From an uncultured Pseudomonadota bacterium (lineage in GTDB: Bacteria; Pseudomonadota; Gammaproteobacteria; Burkholderiales; Rhodocyclaceae): a stretch of DNA of 64,000 nt. The first letter of the stretch is position 1, and each line of letters starts with the position of its first letter. Under the pieces are notes generated by a model. The model was not told the origin of the DNA. It saw only the letters and a program-made list of their open reading frames with translations, and did no database searches. Location of the stretch: the NCBI GenBank assembly GCA_903951825.1, contig CAJBDJ010000074.1:21163-85162 (forward strand), written 5' to 3'. Made by a program: the position numbers and the translations under genes. This document shows positions 27,781 to 36,540 of this stretch, piece by piece.

Positions 27781-28449
27781 ATGAAAAAACGTGTGGTATG
27801 CGCAGCAGTTGTCTGCTCGCTTGTCTTCCTGGGTTGTGGCAGCAAGCAAGATGCCAATGATAAAAATTTTGGTGCGGCAATCGCCCAGTATCTCGACAAA
27901 AAAGGCGAACTTTGCTTGCGCCTCAACAAGTGGCCTGTCGATGTTTCCGAAATGGACTTGAGAATGCAAAAGACCTTGCAAACCGGAACAGCGGCTCAAA
28001 TGGAAGCGTTGGCTGCTATTGGTCTGACGACCGGAAGCGTTGCCGAAGTCGATCAAATTGGCATGTTTGACAACAAGCCTACTGGCCACAAATTCAAAGT
28101 GAAGCGCTACATACTGACCGATGCAGGCAAAAAGTTCTACCGCGAAAAAGAAGTTGACCAGATCGGTCTAGATGGTAGAAAAAAAATCATGCAGGGTGAT
28201 ATTTGCTATGGGAAGAAGGTACTTGACAAGATTGTTAAATGGGAAGGCCCGATGAAGTTTGGCGACTACCAAGAGGCCAACGTTAAGTATCTTTACAAAA
28301 TTGATCATTTGGCCGAATGGACAAAAAAGGCCGAATTCTTGTCTGCTTTCCCCTATGTTGGTCAAATCATCGAAGCTGCCGGTTCAAAAGAACAGCAAGG
28401 CGGAGTCAAGCTAACCAGCCAAGGCTGGGAGGCCAAAGGGCTTGACTGA
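27781..28449 (+). CDS. Putative lipoprotein of unknown function
   Basis: A 222-residue protein with a lipoprotein signal (MKKRVVCAAVVCSLVFLGCG; the lipobox Cys is followed by Gly-Ser). The mature part is soluble and Lys-rich, with one hydrophobic heptad-like stretch and pairs of Cys (GELCLRL, QGDICYGKK). I do not recognise a family. The sequence looks more AT-rich than its neighbours, with many AAA and GAA codons. The ATG follows directly on the Pmp3 stop, so the two genes are coupled. The island position suggests a stress- or envelope-related role, which is inference only. Confidence 0.75.
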   Translation: MKKRVVCAAVVCSLVFLGCGSKQDANDKNFGAAIAQYLDKKGELCLRLNKWPVDVSEMDLRMQKTLQTGTAAQMEALAAIGLTTGSVAEVDQIGMFDNKPTGHKFKVKRYILTDAGKKFYREKEVDQIGLDGRKKIMQGDICYGKKVLDKIVKWEGPMKFGDYQEANVKYLYKIDHLAEWTKKAEFLSAFPYVGQIIEAAGSKEQQGGVKLTSQGWEAKGLD

Positions 28450-28485
28450 ATATTTCTCCTTAAATCATTGCTACCAAGGCGCTTT

Positions 28486-28854
28486 ATGAAAAAAATCTAT
28501 TTTCGCCGCAGCGTTGCGGCATCCGTTGTTGTCTTGTTTGGACTTGTTTCTGGTTGCGCATCCGTTGCCGTGACAAGTGATGCGATCGAAAACAATACCG
28601 CCTTCGCGCTTGGTATTGAGAAAGGCACTTTCACGATTTCAAATCGTGAAGATGACGGCGTTAAGTCGACTTACTTGGTTAACACCAGCGTTGGAAAAAA
28701 ATACACCTGCTATGTGACCGGAACGGTTTCTGTTGTCGGGCGTGTTGTGTCCGACGCCGTGTGCAACGAACTTGGCAAATCAGCCAAGCCAGTAGCCGGA
28801 ACACCAACCCAACCTTGTAATGCCTTACTAAAAGCCGCTGGTAAATGCAAGTAA
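28486..28854 (+). CDS. Putative lipoprotein of unknown function
   Basis: A 122-residue protein with a clear lipoprotein signal (MKKIYFRRSVAASVVVLFGLVSGCASV). The mature region contains NNTAFALGIEKGTFTISNRED, a sentence-like conserved look but no family I can name. A Cys pair occurs near the end (VCNELGK, QPCNALLKAAGKC). The frame also opens 18 nt earlier at a TTG, but the ATG at 28486 gives the signal peptide. It is third in the island between ruvB and the tol-pal genes. Confidence 0.75.
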   Translation: MKKIYFRRSVAASVVVLFGLVSGCASVAVTSDAIENNTAFALGIEKGTFTISNREDDGVKSTYLVNTSVGKKYTCYVTGTVSVVGRVVSDAVCNELGKSAKPVAGTPTQPCNALLKAAGKCK

Positions 28855-29184
28855 GAAACACAGGCGACAATCACAAAATATATGATCAAAGAGCATGTGT
28901 TGAGTAGGCTGCGGAATCAGACTTTCCCACACTGCGCTCCAAAGTGGATGAGGCTCTTGTCTTTTTCATCTTATGCGTCCCCACCCACCCCGGTTTTTCA
29001 CCTTGCCATGAACCTCACTCTCCGGCTGCCGACCTTTTTTTGGTTTCTGGTGGCAATTGGCATCAGGTTTTTTGTCCCGCACCGAGGTTGCCGCCGTCGA
29101 TATCCGGAGAACGGCAATTTGGCAGAATAGCCATAGAAACATACCGTTACAGAATATTGTTGCGGCGCAATGTAGAATGCGACG
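28855..29184. other. Intergenic region before the tol-pal operon
   Basis: 330 bp without a credible gene. Short frames here have no similarity and overlap one another. The right half should hold the promoter of ybgC-tol-pal. I see AT-rich hexamers (TTGGCA followed 17 nt later by TACCGT at about 29120-29145) but no convincing sigma-70 pair. The left half contains several polypyrimidine stretches and no obvious strong terminator stem. Confidence 0.5.
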
Positions 29185-29607
29185 ATGAAGTGCCAGCCCA
29201 ATCCGAACGCCTTTGCCATCCCGGTGCGCGTTTATTACGAAGACACCGATGCAGGCGGGGTGGTTTATTACGCCAATTACCTCAAATTCTTCGAGCGCTG
29301 CCGCACCGAATGGATGCGCCTTGCAGGCTACGATCAGTCGCAACTGGCGACCGAATCGGGAATTGCCTTTGTCGCGCGCAAGGCGAGTTGCGAGTATCTC
29401 AAGCCGGCGCGTCTCGATGATGCCTTGATGATCGGCCTTGAGGTTGAGAAGCTCACCCGCGTCCGTGTCGTTTTCCGCCAGTACGTGCGTCGTGGCGACG
29501 ATGAACTGGTCACCGGCAGTGTCGAAATCGCCTGCGTCAACCGGCTCACCCTGACCCCTGTCGCCATTCCCGATTACCTTTACAGCAAACTGGAAGCGCT
29601 GAAATGA
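29185..29607 (+). CDS. ybgC: Tol-Pal-associated acyl-CoA thioesterase YbgC
   Basis: A 140-residue hotdog-fold thioesterase. [30 protein letters not shown] carries the catalytic Asp in the family D-T-D-A-x-G-V-V-x-(H/Y)-x-x-Y pattern; the usual His is Tyr here, as in many YbgC proteins. YbgC hydrolyses short acyl-CoAs and travels with the tol genes. The stop overlaps the tolQ ATG (ATGA). Confidence 0.95.
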   Translation: MKCQPNPNAFAIPVRVYYEDTDAGGVVYYANYLKFFERCRTEWMRLAGYDQSQLATESGIAFVARKASCEYLKPARLDDALMIGLEVEKLTRVRVVFRQYVRRGDDELVTGSVEIACVNRLTLTPVAIPDYLYSKLEALK

Positions 29608-30281
29608 ACGTCACCCAGGATCTCTCCATCCTTCACCTGATCATCAACGCCAGCGCGGTCGTCCAGATCGTCATGGCGATTCTCGCCGGCGTTTCGGTGA
29701 TGTCCTGGTACTACATTTTCATGAAGTGGTTCGCGGTGCGGCAGGCGCGCAGCAAGACGGAAATTTTCGAGCGGGATTTCTGGTCGGGCGGCGACCTCAA
29801 TAGTCTCTACAACAGCGCGGTCAACGACCGCCACCACGCCGGTTCGATGGAGCGCATTTTCGAAGCCGGTTTCCGTGAGTTCGCCAAGCTCAAGGGGCAA
29901 AAAAATCTGGATCCGAAAGACGTTGTCGATGGCTCGCGGCGGGCGATGCGTGCCACTTACCAGCGCGAAGTTGATGGCCTGGAATCGCACCTCGCCTTCC
30001 TCGCCTCCGTCGGTTCGGTCAGTCCCTACATCGGCCTGTTCGGCACTGTCTGGGGCATCATGCACTCGTTCCGCGGCCTCGCCAACGTCGGCCAGGCAAC
30101 GCTGTCGGCCGTTGCGCCGGGCATTGCCGAAGCGCTGGTCGCCACCGCCATCGGTCTCTTCGCGGCAATTCCTGCGGTGCTGGCCTACAACCGTTTCGCC
30201 CATGACATCGACCGCCTGTCGATCCGTTACGAGAGCTTCATGGAAGAGTTCTCCAATATTCTTCAGCGACAGATGCGTTAA
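29604..30281 (+). CDS. tolQ: Tol-Pal system protein TolQ
   Basis: A 225-residue inner-membrane protein with three spans. [59 protein letters not shown] holds spans 2 and 3 lining the proton path. TolQ with TolR forms the proton-motive-force-driven stator that energises TolA and outer-membrane constriction at division. It is a useful internal comparison for the TolQ/MotA-like protein at 58117-60087, which shares the G-x-x-G-T-x-x-G-x-x pattern in span 3. Confidence 0.97.
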   Translation: MNVTQDLSILHLIINASAVVQIVMAILAGVSVMSWYYIFMKWFAVRQARSKTEIFERDFWSGGDLNSLYNSAVNDRHHAGSMERIFEAGFREFAKLKGQKNLDPKDVVDGSRRAMRATYQREVDGLESHLAFLASVGSVSPYIGLFGTVWGIMHSFRGLANVGQATLSAVAPGIAEALVATAIGLFAAIPAVLAYNRFAHDIDRLSIRYESFMEEFSNILQRQMR

Positions 30282-30284
30282 GCC

Positions 30285-30686
30285 ATGCGCCAGCGTCGCC
30301 TTAAAAACGAGATCAACGTCGTTCCCTACATCGACGTCATGCTGGTGCTGCTTGTCATCTTCATGGTGACGACGCCGATGATGAGCACCGGCTCGGTTGA
30401 GTTGCCGGCTTCCGGCACGGCGCCGCTCAAACCGGACAAATACCTCAAGGTGCAGATCGAGAGCAACGGTGGGCTGGCTGTTTTCGATGCCAATGGAAAA
30501 TCAAAAAAAATCAAGGGAATCAAAGACCTAAAAGGAGAACTGACGGCTCTTGGCGGCAGCGGTGAAAAACTCTCTGTGTTGATCGCAGGCGACAAGGAAA
30601 CCCCGTACAAGAATGTCATTGAAGTGCTCGATGAAGTGAAGCGCTCCGGTTTCCAGCGGGTAGCTCTGGAAACCGCCAGCAAATAA
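30285..30686 (+). CDS. tolR: Tol-Pal system protein TolR
   Basis: A 133-residue single-span protein. The span VVPYIDVMLVLLVIFMVTTPMM contains the essential proton-binding Asp (D17 in PYIDVML). The periplasmic part ends VIEVLDEVKRSGFQRVALET, the ExbD/TolR dimerisation domain. It begins 3 nt after tolQ. TolR couples proton flow through TolQ to TolA. Confidence 0.97.
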   Translation: MRQRRLKNEINVVPYIDVMLVLLVIFMVTTPMMSTGSVELPASGTAPLKPDKYLKVQIESNGGLAVFDANGKSKKIKGIKDLKGELTALGGSGEKLSVLIAGDKETPYKNVIEVLDEVKRSGFQRVALETASK

Positions 30687-30691
30687 GCGTC

Positions 30692-31462
30692 ATGATCCTT
30701 GAGCGCCCTGAAGAACCCGGCAAGAAATACGCGCTGACCTTCACCATTCTGGTGCACGTCGGGCTGATTGCTGCGCTCTTTCTCGGCGTCCAGTGGAAGC
30801 GCAGTCCGCCGGAAGTGATGAACGTCGAGTTGTGGTCGAGCAAGCCGACACCGGCGACTTATGTGCCACCTCCGCCGCCGCCCGTGCAGGAAGTGAAGCC
30901 GGTCGCCAAACCGCTCCCCAAAGTCGAGGCCAAACCAGAGCCGGCGCCGACAAAGCCAGATATTGTCGTCAAGGAAGAGAAGAAGCAGCCCAAGCCCGAG
31001 CCGAAAAAGCCAGAGCCCAAAGCTGAGCCAGCCAAACCCGAGCCGAAAAAGCCCGAACCCCAGCTGCCAGATTTCAGCAAAGAGTTAGCCCGTGAAACAG
31101 CGAACCTGAAGTCGCGTCCCAACACCCAGCAAATCGCCAATGCCGCCGCCGCAGAAGCTGAACAGCGCGCGGCATCGAACCGCCGCGGGACTGAGGCCTA
31201 TGCAACCAAAATTCGCATCAAGATTCGCGGCAATATGGTTCAGCCACCGTCAATTCAGGGGAACCCCGAGGCCGTTTTCATCGTCGACCAGCTACCCAGT
31301 GGCGAAGTCCTCAAGGTCGACCTCAAGCGCAGTAGCGGCAACCCCGGTCTCGATCAGGCGATTGAGCGCGCCATCCGGAAGTCCTCGCCGTTGCCCAAAC
31401 CGGATGATCCCGCCTTCTTCCAGCGTTCTCTGGAAATAAAATACAAGCCCTTTGAAGAGTAA
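30692..31462 (+). CDS. tolA: Cell envelope integrity protein TolA
   Basis: A 256-residue protein with an N-terminal anchor (ALTFTILVHVGLIAALFLGV), a long Pro/Lys/Glu-rich periplasmic arm (about residues 60-140, PKPEPKKPE-like repeats) and a C-terminal TolA domain (NMVQPPSIQGNPEAVFIVDQLPSGEVLKVDLKRSSGNPGLDQAIERAI). The Pro-rich arm is shorter than the Ala-rich helix of E. coli TolA, as is common in betaproteobacteria. It links the TolQR motor to TolB-Pal. Confidence 0.94.
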   Translation: MILERPEEPGKKYALTFTILVHVGLIAALFLGVQWKRSPPEVMNVELWSSKPTPATYVPPPPPPVQEVKPVAKPLPKVEAKPEPAPTKPDIVVKEEKKQPKPEPKKPEPKAEPAKPEPKKPEPQLPDFSKELARETANLKSRPNTQQIANAAAAEAEQRAASNRRGTEAYATKIRIKIRGNMVQPPSIQGNPEAVFIVDQLPSGEVLKVDLKRSSGNPGLDQAIERAIRKSSPLPKPDDPAFFQRSLEIKYKPFEE

Positions 31463-31483
31463 AATCGTTCGAACTTATTGAAA

Positions 31484-32761
31484 ATGAAGACAATGCACCT
31501 GATTACCCGACGTATTTTTCTGGTTTTGACGCTATTCGTCGCAACGCTCGCCCACGCCCAGCTTTCGATCGAAATCACCGGCGCCGGTGCCAACCGGATT
31601 CCTGTGGCGATTGCCGAGTTTGCCGGCGACGTGACCGCCTCACGCATCGTCAGCGCAACCATACGCAGCGATCTTGAGCGCAGCGGCCTGTTCAGGCTGA
31701 TCGACACAAACGGTGTCGCTCTCGACGAAAATTCGCCCATCAATCATGCCGACTGGAAGAGCAAGGGCGCTGATGCGCTCGCCGCCGGTAGCCTGGCACG
31801 CAGCCCGGATGGCCGCATGGAGGCACGTTTTCGCCTCTACGATACGCAAAAGGGCGTGATGCTGGGCGGCAAGGCTTTTGTCACTGGCAACGATCAATTA
31901 CGTGCCGCCGGCCACCGCATTGCCGATGAAATTTACGAGAAGCTGACGGGTGAGAAAGGGATTTTTTCGACCCGCATCGCTTACGTCGTCAAATCACGCG
32001 GCCAGTTCCTACTGCAGATTGCCGATGCCGACGGGCAAGGCGCGGCGACCGCGCTGACGTCGGCGGAACCAATCATTTCGCCGGTCTGGTCGCCGGATGG
32101 CGGGCGTTTGGCTTATGTTTCCTTCGAGAAGAAAAAGCCGGTGATTTATGTTCACTCGATCGCCACCGGCCAGCGCACGATTGTCGCCAACTTCAAGGGC
32201 TCGAATTCAGCCCCTGGCTGGTCGCCGGATGGTCGGCGCTTGGCCGTCGTTCTCTCGAAAGACGGCCATTCGCAGATCTACAGCGTAAACGCCGACGGCA
32301 GCGGCCTACAACGCGTCACCCAGTCGTCGGGCATCGACACCGAACCGCGTTATTCGGTTGATGGCAATATCTATTTCACTTCGGATCGTGGCGGCAGCCC
32401 GCAAATTTACCGCGTTGGCGCCAGTGGCGGCGACGCCCAGCGCGTCAGTTTCGAGGGCAGCTACAACGTCTCACCGCGCCCCTCGCCGGATGGCAAGACA
32501 CTGGCTTTCATCACCCGTCGCGAAGGCCGTTTCCAGCTTGCCGTGATGGATCTCGCCAGCCGCCAGGTTCAGGTGCTGACCGACTCCAACAAGGACGAAT
32601 CCCCGAGTTTCGCCCCCAATAGCCGCATGATCCTGATCGCCACAGAAATGGGCGGGCGCGGCGTACTATCGGCTGTATCAAGCGATGGCCGGATCAAACA
32701 ACGCCTCACGGTCGCTGCGGGTGACGTACGCGAACCGGCCTGGGGTCCTTTCATTAAATAA
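31484..32761 (+). CDS. tolB: Tol-Pal system beta-propeller protein TolB
   Basis: A 425-residue periplasmic protein with a signal peptide (RRIFLVLTLFVATLAHAQ, cleaved after AHA). An N-terminal domain (VPVAIAEFAGD-like) is followed by six propeller blades marked by repeated SPDGRRLAxVSxxxGxxQIY signatures. TolB binds Pal and TolA. The ATG at 31484 is preferred over a TTG 6 nt upstream. Confidence 0.97.
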   Translation: MKTMHLITRRIFLVLTLFVATLAHAQLSIEITGAGANRIPVAIAEFAGDVTASRIVSATIRSDLERSGLFRLIDTNGVALDENSPINHADWKSKGADALAAGSLARSPDGRMEARFRLYDTQKGVMLGGKAFVTGNDQLRAAGHRIADEIYEKLTGEKGIFSTRIAYVVKSRGQFLLQIADADGQGAATALTSAEPIISPVWSPDGGRLAYVSFEKKKPVIYVHSIATGQRTIVANFKGSNSAPGWSPDGRRLAVVLSKDGHSQIYSVNADGSGLQRVTQSSGIDTEPRYSVDGNIYFTSDRGGSPQIYRVGASGGDAQRVSFEGSYNVSPRPSPDGKTLAFITRREGRFQLAVMDLASRQVQVLTDSNKDESPSFAPNSRMILIATEMGGRGVLSAVSSDGRIKQRLTVAAGDVREPAWGPFIK

Positions 32762-32782
32762 AAAATCAGCAAAGAAAGCATC

Positions 32783-33325
32783 ATGAAAAAACTACTTGTC
32801 CCCGCCCTCGTCTCCGCCCTGATCGTTGGCTGCAGTTCGACCCCTCTCCCCGACGAACAATCCGCCGCGCCAGTGGAATCGCCCAACGCCGGCGGCACCG
32901 TCGCACCGGTCGTCGCCGGTGGCCTTGATTCGCGCGGCCTGCCGACGGCGTTAACCGATCCAAAGAGCGTACTCTCACGGCGCAGCATCTACTTCGATCT
33001 CGACAGTTACGAAGTCAAAGGCGATTACAAGGATCTGGTGGCCGCCCACGCCAAATACCTCGTCGCCAATCCCGGCTTCAAGATGTTGATCCAGGGCAAC
33101 ACCGACGAACGCGGCAGCCGTGAATACAATCTGGCGCTCGGCCAGAAGCGGGCAGAGGCCATCAAACGTTCGCTGACCCTGCTCGGCGCCAAGGAAGACC
33201 AGTTGGAGTCCGTCAGTCTGGGCGAAGAAAAGCCGAAGAACCCCGCTCATGACGACAGCGCCTGGGCTGAAAACCGCCGTGGCGACATGCTCTACAAAGC
33301 GGCTGATGGTCGCGGCGAGTTCTGA
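32783..33325 (+). CDS. pal: Peptidoglycan-associated lipoprotein Pal
   Basis: A 180-residue lipoprotein. The signal MKKLLVPALVSALIVGC has its lipobox Cys at residue 17. The OmpA-like domain has IYFDLDSYEVK, the peptidoglycan-binding GNTDERGSREYNLALGQKRAEAIKR and a C-terminal RRGDMLYKA. It anchors the outer membrane to the cell wall and pairs with TolB. It lies 21 nt after tolB. Confidence 0.97.
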   Translation: MKKLLVPALVSALIVGCSSTPLPDEQSAAPVESPNAGGTVAPVVAGGLDSRGLPTALTDPKSVLSRRSIYFDLDSYEVKGDYKDLVAAHAKYLVANPGFKMLIQGNTDERGSREYNLALGQKRAEAIKRSLTLLGAKEDQLESVSLGEEKPKNPAHDDSAWAENRRGDMLYKAADGRGEF

Positions 33326-33328
33326 GTC

Positions 33329-34069
33329 ATGAGTCGGTCGCTGCGCTTCGCGTTCCTGATTGCCCTGTTCGGGGTGTCGCACGCCCAGGCCGGCATGTTC
33401 GACGACGAGGAAGCCCGTCGCCAGATTGCCGATCAAAAAATCAAGAACGAGCTGCGCTTCGACCAGCAAGCCAAGGCGCAACTGGATCTGGCCAACCAGA
33501 TCCAGCGCCAGGCCGAAGAGAATGCCCGTCTGCGCGGCCAGATCGAGACCTTAAATTACGAGCTGGAAACCGCCAAAAAGCGGCAGCAGGATTTTTACAT
33601 CGATCTCGATACCCGCCTGCGCAAATTTGAGGGCAGCGCCACTCCGACCGGCGGCGACGCGGCGTCCGCAGCGGCAGGCAAGCCAGCCACTGACGCGGCT
33701 GCCGAGAGCCTGGAGTACGAAGCTGCCCTGAATCAATTCAAGGCCGGCAAATACAAGGATGCCGCAGCCCTCTTTGGCGCCTTCGTGCAGAAGGCGCCTG
33801 ACAGTTCGCTGGCGCCCAATGCCCAGTACTGGCTGGGCAACGCCTGGTATGCGCAACGCGACTGCCGGCGTGCCATCGAGGCGCAGAGCATCGTTACAAC
33901 GCGCTATGCCGAGAGTCCCAAGGCACCGGACGCCTGGCTGGCGATCGCCACCTGCCAGCAGGAAATGGGCAACCCGACCGGTGCCCGGCGTTCGTTGGAA
34001 ACGCTGCTGCGCACCTACCCGACATCGCCGGCAGCCGACACCGCGCAACAACGCCTGAAGAAAAAATAA
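33329..34069 (+). CDS. cpoB: Cell division coordinator CpoB (YbgF)
   Basis: A 246-residue periplasmic protein with a signal peptide (RFAFLIALFGVSHAQA). A coiled-coil trimerisation segment follows (about residues 30-95, QQAKAQLDLANQIQRQAEENARLRGQIETLN), then a C-terminal TPR domain (YEAALNQFKAGKYKDAAALF onward). CpoB coordinates Tol-driven outer-membrane constriction with septal peptidoglycan synthesis. It starts 3 nt after pal. Confidence 0.95.
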   Translation: MSRSLRFAFLIALFGVSHAQAGMFDDEEARRQIADQKIKNELRFDQQAKAQLDLANQIQRQAEENARLRGQIETLNYELETAKKRQQDFYIDLDTRLRKFEGSATPTGGDAASAAAGKPATDAAAESLEYEAALNQFKAGKYKDAAALFGAFVQKAPDSSLAPNAQYWLGNAWYAQRDCRRAIEAQSIVTTRYAESPKAPDAWLAIATCQQEMGNPTGARRSLETLLRTYPTSPAADTAQQRLKKK

Positions 34070-34708
34070 TTGGCGCTGCGAATCAGTGAAATTTTCTACT
34101 CCCTGCAAGGGGAGGCATCGCGCGTCGGCTTGCCGAGCGTTTTTGTCCGCCTGACCGGTTGCCCGTTGCGCTGCGTCTGGTGCGATAGCGAATACAGTTT
34201 TACCGGCGGCAGCGCAGCGACGATTGAATCGGTTCTTGCCGCCGTTGCCGCTTATCCGGCACGTCAGGTTTGTGTCACCGGGGGCGAACCGCTATCGCAG
34301 AAAGAGTGTCTGCCGCTACTGAGTGCTTTGTGCGACGCCGGCTATGACGTTTCGCTGGAAACCTCGGGTGCCGTCGACATTGCTGCGGTCGATCCGCGTG
34401 TGTCGCGGATTATGGATCTCAAGGCGCCCGACTCCGGCGAGTGTGCGAAAAACCTGTGGGCCAACCTCGCACTCTTGAACCGGCATGACGAGATCAAGAT
34501 CGTCATTGCCTCGCGCGGTGATTATGACTGGGCACTCAAAATTCTGCGCGAACACCGTCTGGAACAAATTTGCCCCGTGCTTTTCTCACCCGTGCAAGAC
34601 CGGATCGCACCCGTCGAGCTGGCCGGCTGGATACTCGAAGATGGCCTGCCGGTGCGTTTCCAGCTGCAACTGCACAAGTTGCTTTGGGGTAACATGAGGG
34701 GAAAGTAA
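34070..34708 (+). CDS. queE: 7-carboxy-7-deazaguanine synthase QueE
   Basis: A 212-residue radical-SAM enzyme. EIFYSLQGEASRVG is the QueE N-terminus, and the iron-sulfur motif CPLRCVWC (Cys 31, 35, 38) is the CxxxCxxC signature. It converts 6-carboxy-tetrahydropterin to 7-carboxy-7-deazaguanine in queuosine synthesis. It starts at a TTG immediately after the cpoB stop (TAATTG), since no ATG matches the conserved N-terminus. Its pathway partner queC is at 39761. Confidence 0.94.
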   Translation: MALRISEIFYSLQGEASRVGLPSVFVRLTGCPLRCVWCDSEYSFTGGSAATIESVLAAVAAYPARQVCVTGGEPLSQKECLPLLSALCDAGYDVSLETSGAVDIAAVDPRVSRIMDLKAPDSGECAKNLWANLALLNRHDEIKIVIASRGDYDWALKILREHRLEQICPVLFSPVQDRIAPVELAGWILEDGLPVRFQLQLHKLLWGNMRGK

Positions 34709-34718
34709 GGAGATCAGC

Positions 34719-35081
34719 ATGAGCGACAATCGCCGCCAGTTTTCAAGAATCCAGTTCCAGACCGAAGCGCGCCTCAGCCTGCCACAGGGTGAGCATGGCG
34801 TTGAAGTTCGCGACATTTCGCTCAAAGGCGCCCTGGTTCGCAGTGAGCACTTGCTTGCACAGGCCGTCGGCAGCAGCGGTACGTTGATCGTGCGGCTCGA
34901 TGAAATGGGTACGGTGATCAATATGGCAATCACCGTGACGCATCAGGAAGGCCATGACTTCGGTCTTGCTTGCCATGAAATTGATCTCGACAGCATTACC
35001 CACTTGCGCCGCCTGGTTGAGCTCAACCTCGGTGACGAGGCGCTGCTCGAGCGCGAGCTGCATCACCTCGCTGCCGATTAA
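34719..35081 (+). CDS. PilZ domain protein
   Basis: A 120-residue single-domain protein with the c-di-GMP-binding signature: RRQFSR at residues 5-10 (R-x-x-x-R) and RDISLKGALV (D32-x-S34-x-x-G37). Single-domain PilZ proteins sense cyclic di-GMP and act by partner binding, often in motility or biofilm control. A strong AAGGAG precedes the ATG. The stop codon overlaps that of the convergent livF gene by 4 nt. Confidence 0.93.
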   Translation: MSDNRRQFSRIQFQTEARLSLPQGEHGVEVRDISLKGALVRSEHLLAQAVGSSGTLIVRLDEMGTVINMAITVTHQEGHDFGLACHEIDLDSITHLRRLVELNLGDEALLERELHHLAAD

Positions 35082-35788
35082 ATTCCCAGGTAGCGATGCC
35101 AGATGCCGTGATCGGCATCGAGTTCGGCAGACGAGCCTCGCCAGACCACTTGACCGCGTTCGATGAGGGTGTGGTGATCGGCCAGCGAAATCAGCTTTTC
35201 GACGTATTTATCAATCACCAACAGGCTTTGCCCGGCCGCCCGCAATTGCGCCAAACAGGCCCAGATTTCCTCCCTTACCAGCGGCGCCAGCCCTTCGGTC
35301 GCTTCGTCGAGAATCAGCAAGCGCGGGTTGGTGACCAGCGCGCGGCCAATTGCCAGCATTTGCTGCTCGCCCCCGGAGAGTTGATTGCCGAGATTTTTGG
35401 CGCGCTCCTTGAGACGCGGGAAAAGTGCGTAAACGCGAGCCGCCGTCCAGACGTCGACGATGCCGCGGCGATTGGCAAAAAAAGCCTGTAAATGCTCATC
35501 GACCGTCAAATTCGGAAAACACTGACGGCCTTCCGGGACAATTGCGATTCCGGCGCGACCAATGCGATCGGCACGCCAACCGTCGATACGTTCGCCGGCA
35601 AAACGAATGCTCCCGCCAATGATTGGTTGCAGCCCGCAAATCGCCCGCAAGGTGGTCGTCTTGCCCATCCCGTTGCGCCCGAGAAGCGTCGCGGCGGCGC
35701 CTTCATACATCGCCAAATCGAGGCCGAACAAGACCTGACTCGGGCCATAGGCAACTTCCAGGGCGGCGACTTCGAGCAAGGCCGTCAT
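35078..35788 (-). CDS. livF: Branched-chain amino-acid-type ABC transporter ATP-binding protein LivF
   Basis: A 236-residue ATPase. Walker A is GRNGMGKTT, the signature is LSGGEQQMLAIGRAL, and Walker B is LLILDEATEGLAP. EGRQCFPNLTVDEHL is typical LivF. It is the last gene of a livK-livH-livM-livG-livF operon, and its start overlaps the livG stop by 4 nt. The transporter imports branched-chain amino acids or related compounds. Confidence 0.93.
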   Translation of the reverse strand: MTALLEVAALEVAYGPSQVLFGLDLAMYEGAAATLLGRNGMGKTTTLRAICGLQPIIGGSIRFAGERIDGWRADRIGRAGIAIVPEGRQCFPNLTVDEHLQAFFANRRGIVDVWTAARVYALFPRLKERAKNLGNQLSGGEQQMLAIGRALVTNPRLLILDEATEGLAPLVREEIWACLAQLRAAGQSLLVIDKYVEKLISLADHHTLIERGQVVWRGSSAELDADHGIWHRYLGI

Positions 35789-36540
35789 GCCGCATCACCA
35801 AGATAAGCCCGGCGCACCTCGGGGTCGGCGCGCACCGCTTCCGGCGAAGCGGTACAGATCAGCTGCCCGTTCACCAACACCGAGACCCGATCGGCGAGAC
35901 GGAAAACCGCCGCCATATCGTGTTCAACCAGCACAATGGTGACCTGGCGGGCGAGATGTTCAATCAATTCGACCATGCGCGCCGACTCCTCCGGCCCGGC
36001 GCCAGCCATCGGCTCGTCAAGCAGCAGCATTTTGGGTCGGGTGGCCAAGGCCATGGCCAGTTCAAGCGCTCGTTGATCGCCATGAGCAAGATTGCCGGCC
36101 AGTGTCGCGCTGTGCTTTTCCAGCCCAAGCTGGGCGATGAAGTGCTGTGCCTCTTCAAACAGTCGCCTGTCCGCCGTCACCGGCGCCCAAAAACGAAAAC
36201 TGGAACCGGCATCCGGTCGCCCCTGCACTGCCAGTGCCACGTTATCGAGCACCGAGAGCCCGAGAAAAACGTTGGTAATTTGGTAGGAACGCGCCATACC
36301 GGCGGCGACTCGCTGATGCATCGAGAGCGCCGTGACATCGCGGCCGGCAAAATGAATGCTGCCGCTGTCGGCAAGCAAAAAACCCGTGACGTGATGGATG
36401 AAAGTCGTTTTTCCCGCCCCGTTAGGCCCGATCAGCGCGTGAACTTCACCGGCCTCGACGGTGAAATCGACCTCCTTCAAAGCCTCCACCGCAGCAAAGC
36501 GCCGCGACAGCTTGCGTACCGACAACAAGGCCTCAGTCAT
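35785..36540 (-). CDS. livG: Branched-chain amino-acid-type ABC transporter ATP-binding protein LivG
   Basis: A 251-residue ATPase with Walker [34 protein letters not shown] (the LivG Q-loop region), the degenerate signature LAHGDQRALELAMAL and Walker B MLLLDEPMAGAGPEE. The start overlaps the livM stop by 8 nt. It pairs with LivF as a heterodimer. Confidence 0.93.
   Translation of the reverse strand: MTEALLSVRKLSRRFAAVEALKEVDFTVEAGEVHALIGPNGAGKTTFIHHVTGFLLADSGSIHFAGRDVTALSMHQRVAAGMARSYQITNVFLGLSVLDNVALAVQGRPDAGSSFRFWAPVTADRRLFEEAQHFIAQLGLEKHSATLAGNLAHGDQRALELAMALATRPKMLLLDEPMAGAGPEESARMVELIEHLARQVTIVLVEHDMAAVFRLADRVSVLVNGQLICTASPEAVRADPEVRRAYLGDAA

Noticed and set aside
28882..29130. Short open frame in the ruv-tol gap
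   Set aside because: It overlaps other short frames, has no signal or family sequence and the codon pattern is unlike neighbouring genes.
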